A stretch of 64,000 nt of DNA, taken from an uncultured Saprospiraceae bacterium. Lineage in GTDB: Bacteria > Bacteroidota > Bacteroidia > Chitinophagales > Saprospiraceae. Where the stretch lies: positions 1 through 64,000 of the forward strand of contig CALDEM010000006.1 of the NCBI GenBank assembly GCA_937942435.1, read 5' to 3'. This document shows positions 8,707 to 17,890 of the stretch, in pieces (position 1 is the stretch's first letter; the number at the start of each line of letters is the position of its first letter). Under the pieces are notes generated by a model. That model was not told where the DNA came from and searched no databases. It worked only from the letters and a program-made list of their open reading frames with translations. The position numbers and the translations under genes are program-made.

Positions 8707-9654
8707 ATGAACAACTTTTATTCAGTCGAAGATGTAACCAATCTTGATGAATTGATCATTACTGCTCAAGGCATGAAGGCACATCCTTTAAAGCATCAGG
8801 CTTTAGGTTCTGGCAAGTTAATGGTACTGCTCTTTTTCAATCCAAGTTTGCGCACCAAGCTTAGTACACAAAAAGCCGCTATGAACTTAGGTATGCAGGT
8901 GATCAGCATGGACATGAAAGACAGCTGGGCATGGGAGTTTGAAGATGGAGTGACAATGAATAAGGATAAAGCAGAACATATCAAAGAAGCAGCTAATGTC
9001 ATCTGTAGTTATGCTGATATAATTGCTATCCGTTCATTTCCTTCATTAAAGGACAAAGAAGAAGATTATCGTGATCAGGTGATCAGAAGTTTTATAAAGT
9101 ACAGTACAAAGCCAATCATCAATCTTGAATCAGCGATCAGACATCCGCTTCAGTCATGTGCTGATCTATTGACGATCAGAGAACATTGCAAAATTGAAAA
9201 TCCAAAGATTGTATTGTCATGGGCTCCACATCCGAAAGCCCTTCCTCAGGCTGTATCCAATTCTTTTTTAGAATGGATGAATGCCGCTGGTCATGAAGTA
9301 ACTGTGACTCATCCAATAGGTTATGAACTTGACGAAACATTTATGCAGGGACATCAAGTGGAGTACGATCAAGAAAAAGCATTTGCAGCAGCAGATATAG
9401 TTTATGTCAAAAACTGGTCGTCACTGTCTAATTATGGACAAGTGATATCTCAGGATACCAGCTGGATGATCACAGGAGAAAAGCTGTCTCGGACCAATAG
9501 GGCAAAGCTCATGCACTGCTTACCCGTAAGAAGAAATGTCGTTATCGCAGATGATGCAATAGACAGTGATCACTCTGCAATCTATCAGTTAGCAGAAAAT
9601 CGACTATATACGGCTCAAGCTGTTATCTATAATATTCTAAAGAAGAAGGCTTAG
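8707..9654 (+). CDS. argF': N-acylornithine carbamoyltransferase (argF' family)
   Basis: A 315-residue carbamoyltransferase with the carbamoyl-phosphate loop as SLRTK (47-51, in FFNPSLRTKLSTQ), HPLQSCAD and the C-terminal MHCLPVRRNVV. This variant is the one known from Bacteroides (N-succinylornithine) and Xanthomonas (N-acetylornithine), not ordinary ornithine carbamoyltransferase. The segment GVTMNKDKAEH (81-91) covers the region that decides between the two acyl groups in the family. It closes the operon in this window; argB, argE/dapE-like and argH must lie elsewhere. Confidence 0.9.
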   Translation: MNNFYSVEDVTNLDELIITAQGMKAHPLKHQALGSGKLMVLLFFNPSLRTKLSTQKAAMNLGMQVISMDMKDSWAWEFEDGVTMNKDKAEHIKEAANVICSYADIIAIRSFPSLKDKEEDYRDQVIRSFIKYSTKPIINLESAIRHPLQSCADLLTIREHCKIENPKIVLSWAPHPKALPQAVSNSFLEWMNAAGHEVTVTHPIGYELDETFMQGHQVEYDQEKAFAAADIVYVKNWSSLSNYGQVISQDTSWMITGEKLSRTNRAKLMHCLPVRRNVVIADDAIDSDHSAIYQLAENRLYTAQAVIYNILKKKA

Positions 9655-9655
9655 A

Positions 9656-10144
9656 TTAAGTAGTTTCGGTAGACATAAATGTGGCCTTCCACACTTTCAT
9701 TTGTTTTTGAAAGAAAAAAGAACATAATCCAAAATAGATAAATAAAATCACGCTAAAGGTTGTCATATCAGTGATCCTCGTTCTTGTGATTGTCTCAGAT
9801 ATAAAAGCTGCGTACAACCCTACTACTGACCAATACATAAACCCAAAATGAAGACCGATCCAACTCTTCTCTGGACGACGCAATATAGCCGGGACCAATC
9901 CAAATATCAGTGATAACGATGAAACAACAGCCATATAATGAAATATGCCCCAACCATTAAATAGACGATAAATCATAAAAGCCGTCGCTATGCAAACGAC
10001 CATCGAAACAGCATACGCGTAACCGATCTTCTTATGTCTATCAGTTCCTTTTTTACTAAAGATGACTATAGCTCCTAAGATCATAGCCAAGATTGAAAAG
10101 ATCAAATGGATGAGTCCAGTTGTGCTGTATACTATAGAGTCCAT
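9656..10144 (-). CDS. DUF2306-like integral membrane protein
   Basis: A 162-residue protein with five or so hydrophobic segments (for example LIHLIFSILAMILGAIVIF near the N-terminus). The motif RHKKIGYAYAVSM after the first helix resembles the DUF2306 family of small membrane proteins of unknown function. A longer frame reaches upstream, but its extra 63 residues look like translated intergenic DNA, so the ATG at 10144 is preferred. It converges with argF' with only one base between the stop codons. Confidence 0.7.
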   Translation of the reverse strand: MDSIVYSTTGLIHLIFSILAMILGAIVIFSKKGTDRHKKIGYAYAVSMVVCIATAFMIYRLFNGWGIFHYMAVVSSLSLIFGLVPAILRRPEKSWIGLHFGFMYWSVVGLYAAFISETITRTRITDMTTFSVILFIYFGLCSFFFQKQMKVWKATFMSTETT

Positions 10145-10250
10145 AAGTTGATTTTTGCCCTTCTCAATTAAGGTAGCAATCAAAATCAACTTAAAAGATG
10201 AGAATCGACAAAGAGAAGTTATAAGTCTATGAAGAAGCCTATATGAAGTA

Positions 10251-10745
10251 CTATTGCTTATCCACATAGTTACCCCACACCCAACCTTCTTGATCGGCAT
10301 ACTTGATGCGACACCATTGTCCCATAGCTCCATCTAAGAACAATTGTCTCTCATCGTAGTATAAAATACTCACCTTACTACCAGTTGGGATTCTAATTAC
10401 AATTTCACTTTCAAGCGAAGCTTCTGAACGCATATTGAGTGTAGCTGACGATGTATTGATGATACCTTTTTGGAAACCATCCCCAGTCTTACATTGCTCG
10501 AGCTCTTCACTAAGTGCTGCGATATCGGCGTCTCTTTGCTCTACAAGCGCTATAAGATCAGATTTGTCGAGTCTTCTTAGATCATCTGGAGATAGATCAG
10601 AAGCGAACATGGTTTTCAGTACATTGACTGGAGATTGTTTTGTAATTACTGAATAGCCTAATAGACCTACAATCAAGCCAAATACGACAAAGCTAACCCA
10701 GGGCCAAATCTTGGACTTTTCTTTATATGATCTACGACGAGCCAC
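10251..10745 (-). CDS. Membrane-anchored SH3-like domain protein
   Basis: A 164-residue protein with a basic N-terminus, one transmembrane segment (about 14-32), a short charged coiled stretch (55-85) and a C-terminal bacterial SH3 domain (about 95-160: TLNMRSEASLESEIVIRIPTG, WCRIKYADQEGWVWGNYV). Such domains bind cell-wall or other periplasmic targets. The function is unknown. It sits 6 bp downstream of the lipoprotein gene and is probably in the same transcript. Confidence 0.72.
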   Translation of the reverse strand: MARRRSYKEKSKIWPWVSFVVFGLIVGLLGYSVITKQSPVNVLKTMFASDLSPDDLRRLDKSDLIALVEQRDADIAALSEELEQCKTGDGFQKGIINTSSATLNMRSEASLESEIVIRIPTGSKVSILYYDERQLFLDGAMGQWCRIKYADQEGWVWGNYVDKQ

Positions 10746-10751
10746 TGAAAA

Positions 10752-11219
10752 CTATTGCACGGATTTGTACATGGATTTGATCTGATCTAGTGTATGCTTA
10801 CTTGACAATCCCGCTTGGATCACATACTGCTTATCTCCTCTGATCTTTACATGACGAAAATCATAGTTGGTGTAAGTGTCATCTACTTTCTTTTCAAAAA
10901 GAAACCCCGCTTCATCTTCGCTGATGATTTTGGAGAAATATTTTGATCCTTCAATTTTGGTTTTTATGGTACTGATAGCATCTGCCACATTAAGTTGTCT
11001 GGCTTCTGATTCAAAGATCTGTATAGAATATCCATCATCGTTCTTGACCGTTACATCCTTCATGATACCGAGGTCACTTGAGGAAACCTCTACATCATCA
11101 GGAGCATTGATCTTTAGAGGTAGCCCCTCTGAGAGTAAGTCAAGAGGCTTCAATGGTGGGCCTGAAGGTTTGCACGCTACTAACGAAGCAACAAAAACGA
11201 TAAAAAGAAAAGATCTCAT
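10752..11219 (-). CDS. Hypothetical lipoprotein
   Basis: A 155-residue protein with a lipoprotein signal peptide (lipobox SLVACKP, Cys16). The mature part is a small alpha/beta sequence without a recognised domain; it ends with TLDQIKSMYKSVQ. It is followed directly by the SH3-domain gene, suggesting a two-gene envelope unit. No function can be given. Confidence 0.68.
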   Translation of the reverse strand: MRSFLFIVFVASLVACKPSGPPLKPLDLLSEGLPLKINAPDDVEVSSSDLGIMKDVTVKNDDGYSIQIFESEARQLNVADAISTIKTKIEGSKYFSKIISEDEAGFLFEKKVDDTYTNYDFRHVKIRGDKQYVIQAGLSSKHTLDQIKSMYKSVQ

Positions 11220-11328
11220 AATTATATCGGGAGCTAATTAGTATGGTCAACGCAACGGAGTCGCTAATATAAGTTATCGTCGAGGTAATAGCACTAGAGG
11301 TTAACCCCTTAGGTGAAAAACGGACAAA

Positions 11329-11367
11329 AAAAAGGGATCGCGTCTATCTCAACTACGATCCCTTTTT
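11329..11367 (-). terminator. Rho-independent terminator of the BON-LysM gene
   Basis: A/T-extended stem AAAAAGGGATCG / CGATCCCTTTTT with a 15-nt loop. On the minus strand the stem is followed by further T residues (As at 11326-11330), and it sits 19 bp past the stop of the LysM gene. Confidence 0.75.
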
Positions 11368-11385
11368 CTATTTATTACGATGCTC

Positions 11386-11838
11386 TTAGAGCGCTGGTAT
11401 TCTTAGTAACTGACCAGGGTAGATCTTATCTGGATGCGAAAGCATAGGCTTGTTCGCTTCGAAGATGGCATTATACTTCATCGGATCGCCGTATACTTCT
11501 TTAGCAATCTTTGATAAAGAGTCTCCACTCTGCACTGTGTGAAATACTGATTCTGGTTCTGGATTGAGGACATTGATATTATCTGCTACTGCACCTATAC
11601 CTTCAACATTCCCTAGCGCAAGTATGATCTTCTCTCTGTCTGCGTTAGTCCCTGTTGTCCCTTCTACGATGACTTGTTCAGCAAGATCAATGTTTAGTCC
11701 ATTAACAGGAATGCCAAGTTCGGCTACGGCATTATTCAATGCTTGAATTTTTGATTGCTCTGCAGTTAAAGCTGGAGCTGTTTCTTTGTTACCGAATATC
11801 TTTTTACCGGCACCTTTGATAAAAGAAAATAAACCCAT
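11386..11838 (-). CDS. BON-LysM protein (YgaU/Kbp-like)
   Basis: A 150-residue protein without signal peptide. It has an N-terminal MGLFSFIKGAGKKIFG helix, a BON-like domain (about 25-90, ending GNVEGIGAVADNINV) and a LysM domain (about 98-148: FHTVQSGDSLSKIAKEVYGDPMKYNAIFEANK, shown only in part here as evidence of the fold). Length and architecture match E. coli YgaU/Kbp, which binds potassium. A role in ion sensing or cell-wall contact is by analogy only. It has its own terminator downstream. Confidence 0.85.
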   Translation of the reverse strand: MGLFSFIKGAGKKIFGNKETAPALTAEQSKIQALNNAVAELGIPVNGLNIDLAEQVIVEGTTGTNADREKIILALGNVEGIGAVADNINVLNPEPESVFHTVQSGDSLSKIAKEVYGDPMKYNAIFEANKPMLSHPDKIYPGQLLRIPAL

Positions 11839-12011
11839 GTGTGTTTTGATGTTTTAATTTTTAAAAAAACGTCTTTCAGACATTTATATAATGGCCAAGA
11901 CCTAATGATAAGTTCCTGACTCTTGCAATTATAGCTTATATCCGCGACCGATAGAAGATATCTACTCATTATCTGAACCTTGAAGCAGACTATAATTTTG
12001 AATGATATAGC

Positions 12012-12554
12012 TCACCTTAATACCTTGTAGTGTAGTAATATCACTCCATTGTCGTAAGACTTGGTATGTAACCTTTCTAATTTTGCACCTTCTAACAGTC
12101 CGTTGAACATCGGGATACCACTACCCATGACTATAGGACAACTCTTAAGGTGTATCTCATCTATCATACCTTGATCCAATAGATATGATGCCATGACTCC
12201 GCCTCCACAGAGGTATATAGGCGCACCTGACCTACGCTTGAGCAGCTTAACATGTGGGACAATGTTGGTGCGGATCACTTTGAGGTTGGCATCTTGATTT
12301 TCAAACCTGAGTCCGCTACTATAGACAAATGTGTTCATGTGTGGGTATGGATTATCGCCAGGTTTCATCCCATACTTATATCCAAACTCATATGTCCGTC
12401 TACCCATGACCGCTGTATCATACTTAGCTAAGCTATCTACGTAGTCGGCTATATGATCTCCCTCAGTGGGAAATAAATCGATACTATCATTTTCTCGCGC
12501 AATGAATCCATCTATCGATATTGCAACATGATATATTAACTTACGAGTTGACAT
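12012..12554 (-). CDS. RibD C-terminal/dihydrofolate-reductase-like protein
   Basis: A 180-residue protein of the RibD_C fold. Typical features are VAISIDGFIARENDSIDL near the N-terminus, the MGRRTYEFG stretch (about 50-58) and the nucleotide-binding CGGGVMASYLL (116-126). Family members reduce pyrimidine or other small substrates with NADPH; the substrate here is not known. The start codon lies only 8 bp from the divergent start of the epimerase-like gene. Confidence 0.8.
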   Translation of the reverse strand: MSTRKLIYHVAISIDGFIARENDSIDLFPTEGDHIADYVDSLAKYDTAVMGRRTYEFGYKYGMKPGDNPYPHMNTFVYSSGLRFENQDANLKVIRTNIVPHVKLLKRRSGAPIYLCGGGVMASYLLDQGMIDEIHLKSCPIVMGSGIPMFNGLLEGAKLERLHTKSYDNGVILLHYKVLR

Positions 12555-12562
12555 AGCTGATT

Positions 12563-13678
12563 ATGAATTTTAAGATTACAAAGATTGAAATTATTCCATT
12601 GCAGATAGAACTCAATGAGCCTTTCATTATTTCTATCGGACCTATGACCCATGCAAGGATCACTGCTGTAAAAGTACACATCAACAATGGTCTCTTTGGC
12701 ACCGGCGAGTGCTGTCCTTATAGAACGATACATACAGAAAGTCAAGAAGGGTCTGTTGAGTCAGGGCAACATTTGGCGAAAGCTCTAATAGGTAAAGATG
12801 TGACACAAATCATGAGGATCAACAAGATCATGCAACAGTTGATACCAGAACACGCATCTATAAAAGCTGCAATCGACATGGCGGTCTACGATCTCAACGC
12901 CAAGATAGTAGGTCAACCATTGTATAGATACCTACATGGTGATCGAGATAAAAGGATATATACAGACATGACCATCAGCTTAATGGACTTGGAGAGTATG
13001 GTTGAAAAGTCTATCGAGAACAAGAAAAAGGGATTTCCAGTACTGAAGATAAAACTTGGGGATCCTGATAGTGCCAATGATGTCGATAGAGTGACTGCGA
13101 TACGTCAGGCTGTCGGCGATGGCTACCCACTGTGTCTGGATGCCAACCAAGGATGGGATTATCAAGGCGCTGTAAATGCACTAACAGCTATGGCCTCTTT
13201 AGATATCTCACACTGCGAAGCACCTATATTTAGTGGTAAGCATGATGAGCTCAAGGCCATCAGAGAGATATCTCCGATACCGATCATGGGTGACGAATCA
13301 GTGTTTAGTCCCGAGGATGCACATCAGATGATACATAAAGGATGTATCGATCAAGTCAATATCAAACTGGGCAAATCCAGTGGCATATATCAAGCCATGA
13401 AGTTAGCTTCAGTCGCCGAGTCAGCAGGTGTGGAGTGCCAAGTAGGGTGCTTCTCTGAGACACGACTCGGGATATCTGCATTGGTACATTATTCGATGGC
13501 ATGGGATCATATCATACATCATGATCTTGACTCCCCACTCATGCAATCAGAAGATCCTATCTTAGGCGGTCTCACCTATCATGATGACTGGTCCGTGAGC
13601 GTATCTGAGGAACCAGGTATAGGTGCGTCATACGATCAAAACTTCCTTGATAAGTGGGATAAAATCGAAATTACTTGA
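12563..13678 (+). CDS. Enolase-superfamily dipeptide epimerase (mandelate racemase/muconate lactonizing family)
   Basis: A 371-residue enolase-superfamily enzyme. The catalytic KxK is Lys162/Lys164 (LKIKLG), the metal ligands are Asp193 (DANQGW), Glu219 and Asp244 (GDES), and the second catalytic lysine is Lys268 (NIKLGK). This residue set is that of the muconate lactonizing/dipeptide epimerase subgroup; the usual Bacteroidota members epimerise L-Ala-D/L-Glu from cell-wall turnover. The exact dipeptide is not decided by the sequence alone. It is monocistronic and divergent from the RibD-like gene. Confidence 0.85.
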   Translation: MNFKITKIEIIPLQIELNEPFIISIGPMTHARITAVKVHINNGLFGTGECCPYRTIHTESQEGSVESGQHLAKALIGKDVTQIMRINKIMQQLIPEHASIKAAIDMAVYDLNAKIVGQPLYRYLHGDRDKRIYTDMTISLMDLESMVEKSIENKKKGFPVLKIKLGDPDSANDVDRVTAIRQAVGDGYPLCLDANQGWDYQGAVNALTAMASLDISHCEAPIFSGKHDELKAIREISPIPIMGDESVFSPEDAHQMIHKGCIDQVNIKLGKSSGIYQAMKLASVAESAGVECQVGCFSETRLGISALVHYSMAWDHIIHHDLDSPLMQSEDPILGGLTYHDDWSVSVSEEPGIGASYDQNFLDKWDKIEIT

Positions 13679-13778
13679 TTTCCATAATTTTTGCCCTTGA
13701 AGATGCTTTATCTTATATAATAAACGTTAGTGCTATATAATCGTGAGGATATTACATTTGTAGGACAGTATCATTAGC

Positions 13779-16118
13779 ATGAAGAAGATATACAACCTAG
13801 TAAGTTTAGTTTTATTGATGGTTTTAGGGTATACAGCTCAGGCCCAAGACCAGTTTGAGAGAAGATACCCATTACAACAGACAGATGTTATCACTTCTGC
13901 TATGGAACCCGTCGGAGAAGGCTATGTCACCATCGGTGTAGAGATCAATCAGCAAGACGAAAGGGACAACATGAACCTTGTGTTCTTTAATAGCAAGGGG
14001 AATATCGACCAATCTGTATCTTTCTTTTACCGAGATACTGTCGCCAATGAAGAGTTTTTTGTGGCACAGGCAGGTGATGTCATTAGGTTTGATAACAACT
14101 TCATCATATCAGCCATCTTAGATAAAGACTCAGAGAATAAGGCAATTAGCTTAATCAATCAAGGAGGAAGCATAGCCTGGACTGTGCTTACTGGTAAAGA
14201 TGGAGATACCAAAGATCTTAGGTCTTCTCAATCACTACTTTTAGAACTCCCTGATCAGAAGATATTACATAGTCATGTGGTATCTGGAGCAAACAACACA
14301 ACAGATATACAACTTACAAGACTTAACATCTTTGGAGAGATAGAACACACCAACACATTTGGCCTTGAGCTTCCTAATGGCAGACAGCTCAATGAGGACT
14401 TTATCCAGATGCAGATGGGACTTGACTCTATGATCATGATCTTAGGAACAACTGATGATCCTAATAGACCATTCTTCTTGAGTAAGATGGATACGCTTAA
14501 CAATGTCTTATGGACAAAAACATATAATGGCGACTTTGGCCGTCTCTTAGATAATCAAGGATATGACCTCGTACAATTAAAAGATGAAACTTGGGCAATA
14601 TTTGGTAGTGTCCTACCAGATGGTGGTACAATGAGAAATGAAGGTGTGCTGTTACACTTGGACAACAATGGTAATCCTTTACTAACGGAAACAATTAGAA
14701 CTACCTCACCGACATTCCAACTCTACCCTAACGGTATCGTAACGACGCTCGACACCACGGTGATCTTTAGTATGGTCAGAGAAAATATGATTACTGATGA
14801 CCTTAACCCACTGATCGTAAGTTACAATCTTGACTCAATAATAGGTTACCAGACACTACTTGACACTTGTATATCTACAGATCCTAATATGGTAGAGCTG
14901 GTTACTGTAGATAGCATATCAGCAACGTACATGACAACCACATCTAAGGATGGTAACGATATACCTTATCTGGCCAAAGTCGACGAAAACGGCACAACAC
15001 AATGTGAAGAAACGGATATGGCCATCATCATTGACTCTGTCAATTTTATAGTAAGTGATATCACAGCTGTTACGGATACATTTATGATAGTTCAGGATTC
15101 GGTATTCGCCCAGAGTAGAGGCTTTAATGGCTACACTCCTCCTATCCTTAGTCTACAAGACACAACATACTGTCCACAGGACCAGATCAACTACTTCGTA
15201 GATGGTACTGTACGTGGTGGCGTGACATATGAGTGGGACGATGGTATCGATGTACCTGAAAGAATATTTACAGAAGAAGGCATGTTCATGCTTACTGTTA
15301 CGGTAAGAGAAGATTTATGTTTTACGCTTTGTGATACGCTCACCATTACCCAACTTATGTTTCCAGAGGTAGCCATCAGTAAAAACGATAATAACTTCTG
15401 TACGACTGGAGATATCATCCTCAATGCCGTAGTGAGCGGGGCATCCGCTTCAAGTTTTGAATGGTCTACTGGTGAAACAGAAATGTCCATCGTTGTTGAT
15501 GGTAATCTCATAGCAGACTACAGTGTAGTCATCATGGATGACTGTGGTAACTCTGCTACGGCCAGCACAAGTATAACCGAGGCAGATCAAACACCTCCGG
15601 TCGAAGGAAGTATAGACTTCTCATGTGGTAACCCAGGACAGCTGACTCTTACTGGTTCAGGATTTAGTAGAATAGAATGGTCTACAGGTGAGCTTGAGTC
15701 CATTATTAATATAACAACTCCGGGCACCTATTCTGTAACTTTATTTGATCAGTGTGATGTACCTATGGATGTTGTTGATCCAATAGAAGTATCAGCTGAA
15801 GATCTGGATGATTGTACAACATGCGACAATCCATGTCTGATATGGCCTAATGCCTTGTATCCAGAAGACCCTGACCCAGACAACAAGGTATTTGGTCCGG
15901 CTATGAGAACAGGTTGTAACAGCACCATTGTTAGCTTTGAGATGAAGATATTCAACAGGTGGGGCAAAAATGTCTATACTTCTAATGACATCACAAACAG
16001 ATGGAATGGAGCTATCAATGGCGACCCACAACCAGGAGGTGTATACTATTATTGGGCACAGTATAATGATGGTACTACAACATGTGAACGTAAGGGAGAC
16101 CTAACACTACTTAGATAG
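13779..16118 (+). CDS. Large secreted protein with gliding-type (CHU_C) C-terminal domain
   Basis: A 779-residue protein with a signal peptide ending YTAQAQ (about 23). The N-terminal half (25-430) looks like a beta-propeller or repeated beta-sheet (recurring LxxxDG and W/T-rich strands), followed by two or three PKD/Ig-like segments (about 455-640, with EWSTGETEMSIVVDG and EWSTGELESIINIT) and a CHU_C domain (about 690-779, with MKIFNRWGKNVY and PGGVYYYWAQ). CHU_C domains direct T9SS export in gliding Bacteroidota. The function of the exported part is unknown. ypdA follows 3 bp later. Confidence 0.82.
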   Translation: MKKIYNLVSLVLLMVLGYTAQAQDQFERRYPLQQTDVITSAMEPVGEGYVTIGVEINQQDERDNMNLVFFNSKGNIDQSVSFFYRDTVANEEFFVAQAGDVIRFDNNFIISAILDKDSENKAISLINQGGSIAWTVLTGKDGDTKDLRSSQSLLLELPDQKILHSHVVSGANNTTDIQLTRLNIFGEIEHTNTFGLELPNGRQLNEDFIQMQMGLDSMIMILGTTDDPNRPFFLSKMDTLNNVLWTKTYNGDFGRLLDNQGYDLVQLKDETWAIFGSVLPDGGTMRNEGVLLHLDNNGNPLLTETIRTTSPTFQLYPNGIVTTLDTTVIFSMVRENMITDDLNPLIVSYNLDSIIGYQTLLDTCISTDPNMVELVTVDSISATYMTTTSKDGNDIPYLAKVDENGTTQCEETDMAIIIDSVNFIVSDITAVTDTFMIVQDSVFAQSRGFNGYTPPILSLQDTTYCPQDQINYFVDGTVRGGVTYEWDDGIDVPERIFTEEGMFMLTVTVREDLCFTLCDTLTITQLMFPEVAISKNDNNFCTTGDIILNAVVSGASASSFEWSTGETEMSIVVDGNLIADYSVVIMDDCGNSATASTSITEADQTPPVEGSIDFSCGNPGQLTLTGSGFSRIEWSTGELESIINITTPGTYSVTLFDQCDVPMDVVDPIEVSAEDLDDCTTCDNPCLIWPNALYPEDPDPDNKVFGPAMRTGCNSTIVSFEMKIFNRWGKNVYTSNDITNRWNGAINGDPQPGGVYYYWAQYNDGTTTCERKGDLTLLR

Positions 16119-16120
16119 AC

Positions 16121-17104
16121 ATGTCAGATATATTGGATCTGCTGATTATCGGTGGAGGACCTACAGGTATCAACGTAGGTGTCGAGGCTAAGAAGGCTGG
16201 TCTTAACTATCTAATCATAGAAAGAGGAGTTCTTACTAACTCGCTTTTTCACTTCCCTGCGAACATGACTTTCTTCTCGACCTCAAAGAATCTTGAGATT
16301 GTCGATATACCATTCATCTCCCATACGGATAAGCCTACTCGTAGAGAAGCACTCGAGTACTACAGGCGCATCGTAGAAAGCTATGAGCTCAATATCAACT
16401 TCTATGAAGAAGTGAAAGAGATGCATCAAGCGAGTTCTGGGTTATACGAAGTATCAACCTCTAAATCGCAGTATCGAGCCCACAACGTAGTCGTTGCTAC
16501 GGGTTTTTATGATCAACCTAGGATGCTTGATGTCCCAGGCGAAAATCTACCCAAAGTCAAACACTACTATGACGAAGCACATCCCTATGTCGGACAAAAT
16601 ATATTGGTTGTAGGAGCAGCTAACTCAGCTTGCGATGTGGCATTAGAGACTTGGCAAAAAGGTGCTCATGTAACCATGGCGGTTAGAGGGTCGGAGCTGT
16701 ACGATCGAGTCAAATATTGGATACTGCCCAATATCCAAAATAGAATAAAAGAAGGCTCTATCCCAGCCTACTTCAATACCAAGCTGATCAAAATCACAGA
16801 GACTACAGTAACTTTAGATACGCCAGAAGGCCAAGTAACTCTAGAAAATGACTTTGTACTTGCGATGACCGGTTATAAACCTAACTATCAGCTGATGGAT
16901 CAACTGGGTGTGCCACTCACATCAGATGAAGCAAGGAAACCTAATTATGATGAAAACACTCTTGAGACGACTAAGAAAGGACTTTATGTAGCAGGCGTAC
17001 TGAACGCCGGCATGCTAACAAGCAAGTTATTCATAGAGAACACAAGACATCATGCTGGGCTCATTGTTAATCATATTAAGTCTAAAGTGAAAACTCCAGC
17101 TTAG
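16121..17104 (+). CDS. ypdA: YpdA-type bacillithiol disulfide reductase
   Basis: A 327-residue flavoprotein. The FAD motif GGGPTG lies at 11-16, and the YpdA-specific HFPANMTFFSTSKNLEI at about 46-62. A second Rossmann motif VVGAANSACDVA near 165-176 binds NADPH. There is no CxxC pair, as expected for YpdA, which reduces bacillithiol disulfide. The enzyme should work with the bacilliredoxin encoded at 41191-41604. It lies 3 bp behind the CHU_C gene and may be read from the same transcript, though the functions seem unrelated. Confidence 0.88.
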   Translation: MSDILDLLIIGGGPTGINVGVEAKKAGLNYLIIERGVLTNSLFHFPANMTFFSTSKNLEIVDIPFISHTDKPTRREALEYYRRIVESYELNINFYEEVKEMHQASSGLYEVSTSKSQYRAHNVVVATGFYDQPRMLDVPGENLPKVKHYYDEAHPYVGQNILVVGAANSACDVALETWQKGAHVTMAVRGSELYDRVKYWILPNIQNRIKEGSIPAYFNTKLIKITETTVTLDTPEGQVTLENDFVLAMTGYKPNYQLMDQLGVPLTSDEARKPNYDENTLETTKKGLYVAGVLNAGMLTSKLFIENTRHHAGLIVNHIKSKVKTPA

Positions 17105-17130
17105 GAGTAAGCTTATTTTAGTAAAAATTA

Positions 17131-17138
17131 TACTTTTG
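17131..17138 (+). promoter_or_regulatory. Bacteroidota -7 promoter element for the 50-residue protein
   Basis: TACTTTTG matches the TAnnTTTG consensus of the Bacteroidota primary sigma factor and lies 20 bp ahead of the ATG at 17159. A clear -33 element is not seen. Confidence 0.5.
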
Positions 17139-17158
17139 CAGCACTAATAAACACATTA

Positions 17159-17311
17159 ATGGAAACAACAGCTGATAAGAAAAAGTACTGGTTATACTTT
17201 GGTATCTCAACAGTGATCACATTAGGCTTACTCATCTTCGCCAACGAATGGTTTTGGGCTGGTCTTCCATTTATGCTAACATACCTCGTCCAGGCTATGG
17301 ACAAAATGTAG
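17159..17311 (+). CDS. Small membrane protein, 50 residues
   Basis: A short frame with a lysine-rich N-terminus (METTADKKKYW), one long hydrophobic segment (about 13-28) and a second one (about 32-46), ending QAMDKM. It is preceded by a good TAnnTTTG promoter element and has no overlap with other genes, which supports it as real. The family is not recognised; small two-helix proteins like this are common between operons in Bacteroidota. Confidence 0.6.
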   Translation: METTADKKKYWLYFGISTVITLGLLIFANEWFWAGLPFMLTYLVQAMDKM

Positions 17312-17368
17312 GTTTCTTTAATCCCTTTTTCAGTTCATAATAATAGATCTTATCTATTATATATAAGT

Positions 17369-17795
17369 ATGCTTACAGGCGTTGGTATCTCCATTGTCTA
17401 TATATCTTTGCCAATACAACTAGTCTTTATTGTTAGAATAACGATGAAGTGTTTATGCTCTATCTTGTGATATCTCGTAGACACTCAATCCATGGTTTGA
17501 AGAGATATTTTGGAGGCATAGTCTGTCTCATTTGCCTCTTAGCAAATGGAAAATCATTCTGATCAGTGCATCCTTTTTTGCATTCTCTCATTACTGGTTT
17601 TGGCATGATTGGTTTAAGTCTTGGATGATTACAGTACCTACTATGATATCGACATTTATCATGGGTGTTTTCTGGATGCGATTTTATCTAAAAGAAAAAA
17701 AATTGATCTATCCAATCATCTCGCACATGGTCGTAGACTTCTTAAACTTATCAGTTGCTGTTTTTTATGGTTCTGATCTCTATCTATCTTATTGA
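17369..17795 (+). pseudogene. CPBP (CAAX-like) membrane protease remnant
   Basis: The last 105 codons (17481-17795) carry the CPBP motifs in order: EEIFWR (EExxxR, coded at 17499-17516), FAFSHYWF and HMVVDF. No acceptable ATG opens this frame: TAG lies at 17478-17480 and a TGA at 17445-17447. A possible N-terminal helix (MLTGVGISIVYISLPIQLV) is in another frame (17369-17470) and ends at TGA 17468-17470. At least two lesions separate the two parts, so this is read as a decayed CPBP protease gene. A short TTG-started product of 87 residues would lack the EExxxR motif. Confidence 0.6.
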
Positions 17796-17890
17796 TCATG
17801 ATTTTTCTAAGACTTAACTTTCTGATAACCCTAACTTCTTTGTTCATATCGTCATTAGAGTACATTTTCTAACTATTAAAATATCATATC

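Noticed and set aside
10145-10333. N-terminal extension of the DUF2306-like gene
   Set aside because: The extra 63 residues overlap the end of the SH3-domain gene and resemble translated non-coding DNA; ATG at 10144 fits the family.
17532-17795. A complete 87-residue gene starting with TTG
   Set aside because: The frame upstream carries the CPBP motif EEIFWR, so the short version would be only a fragment of a broken gene.
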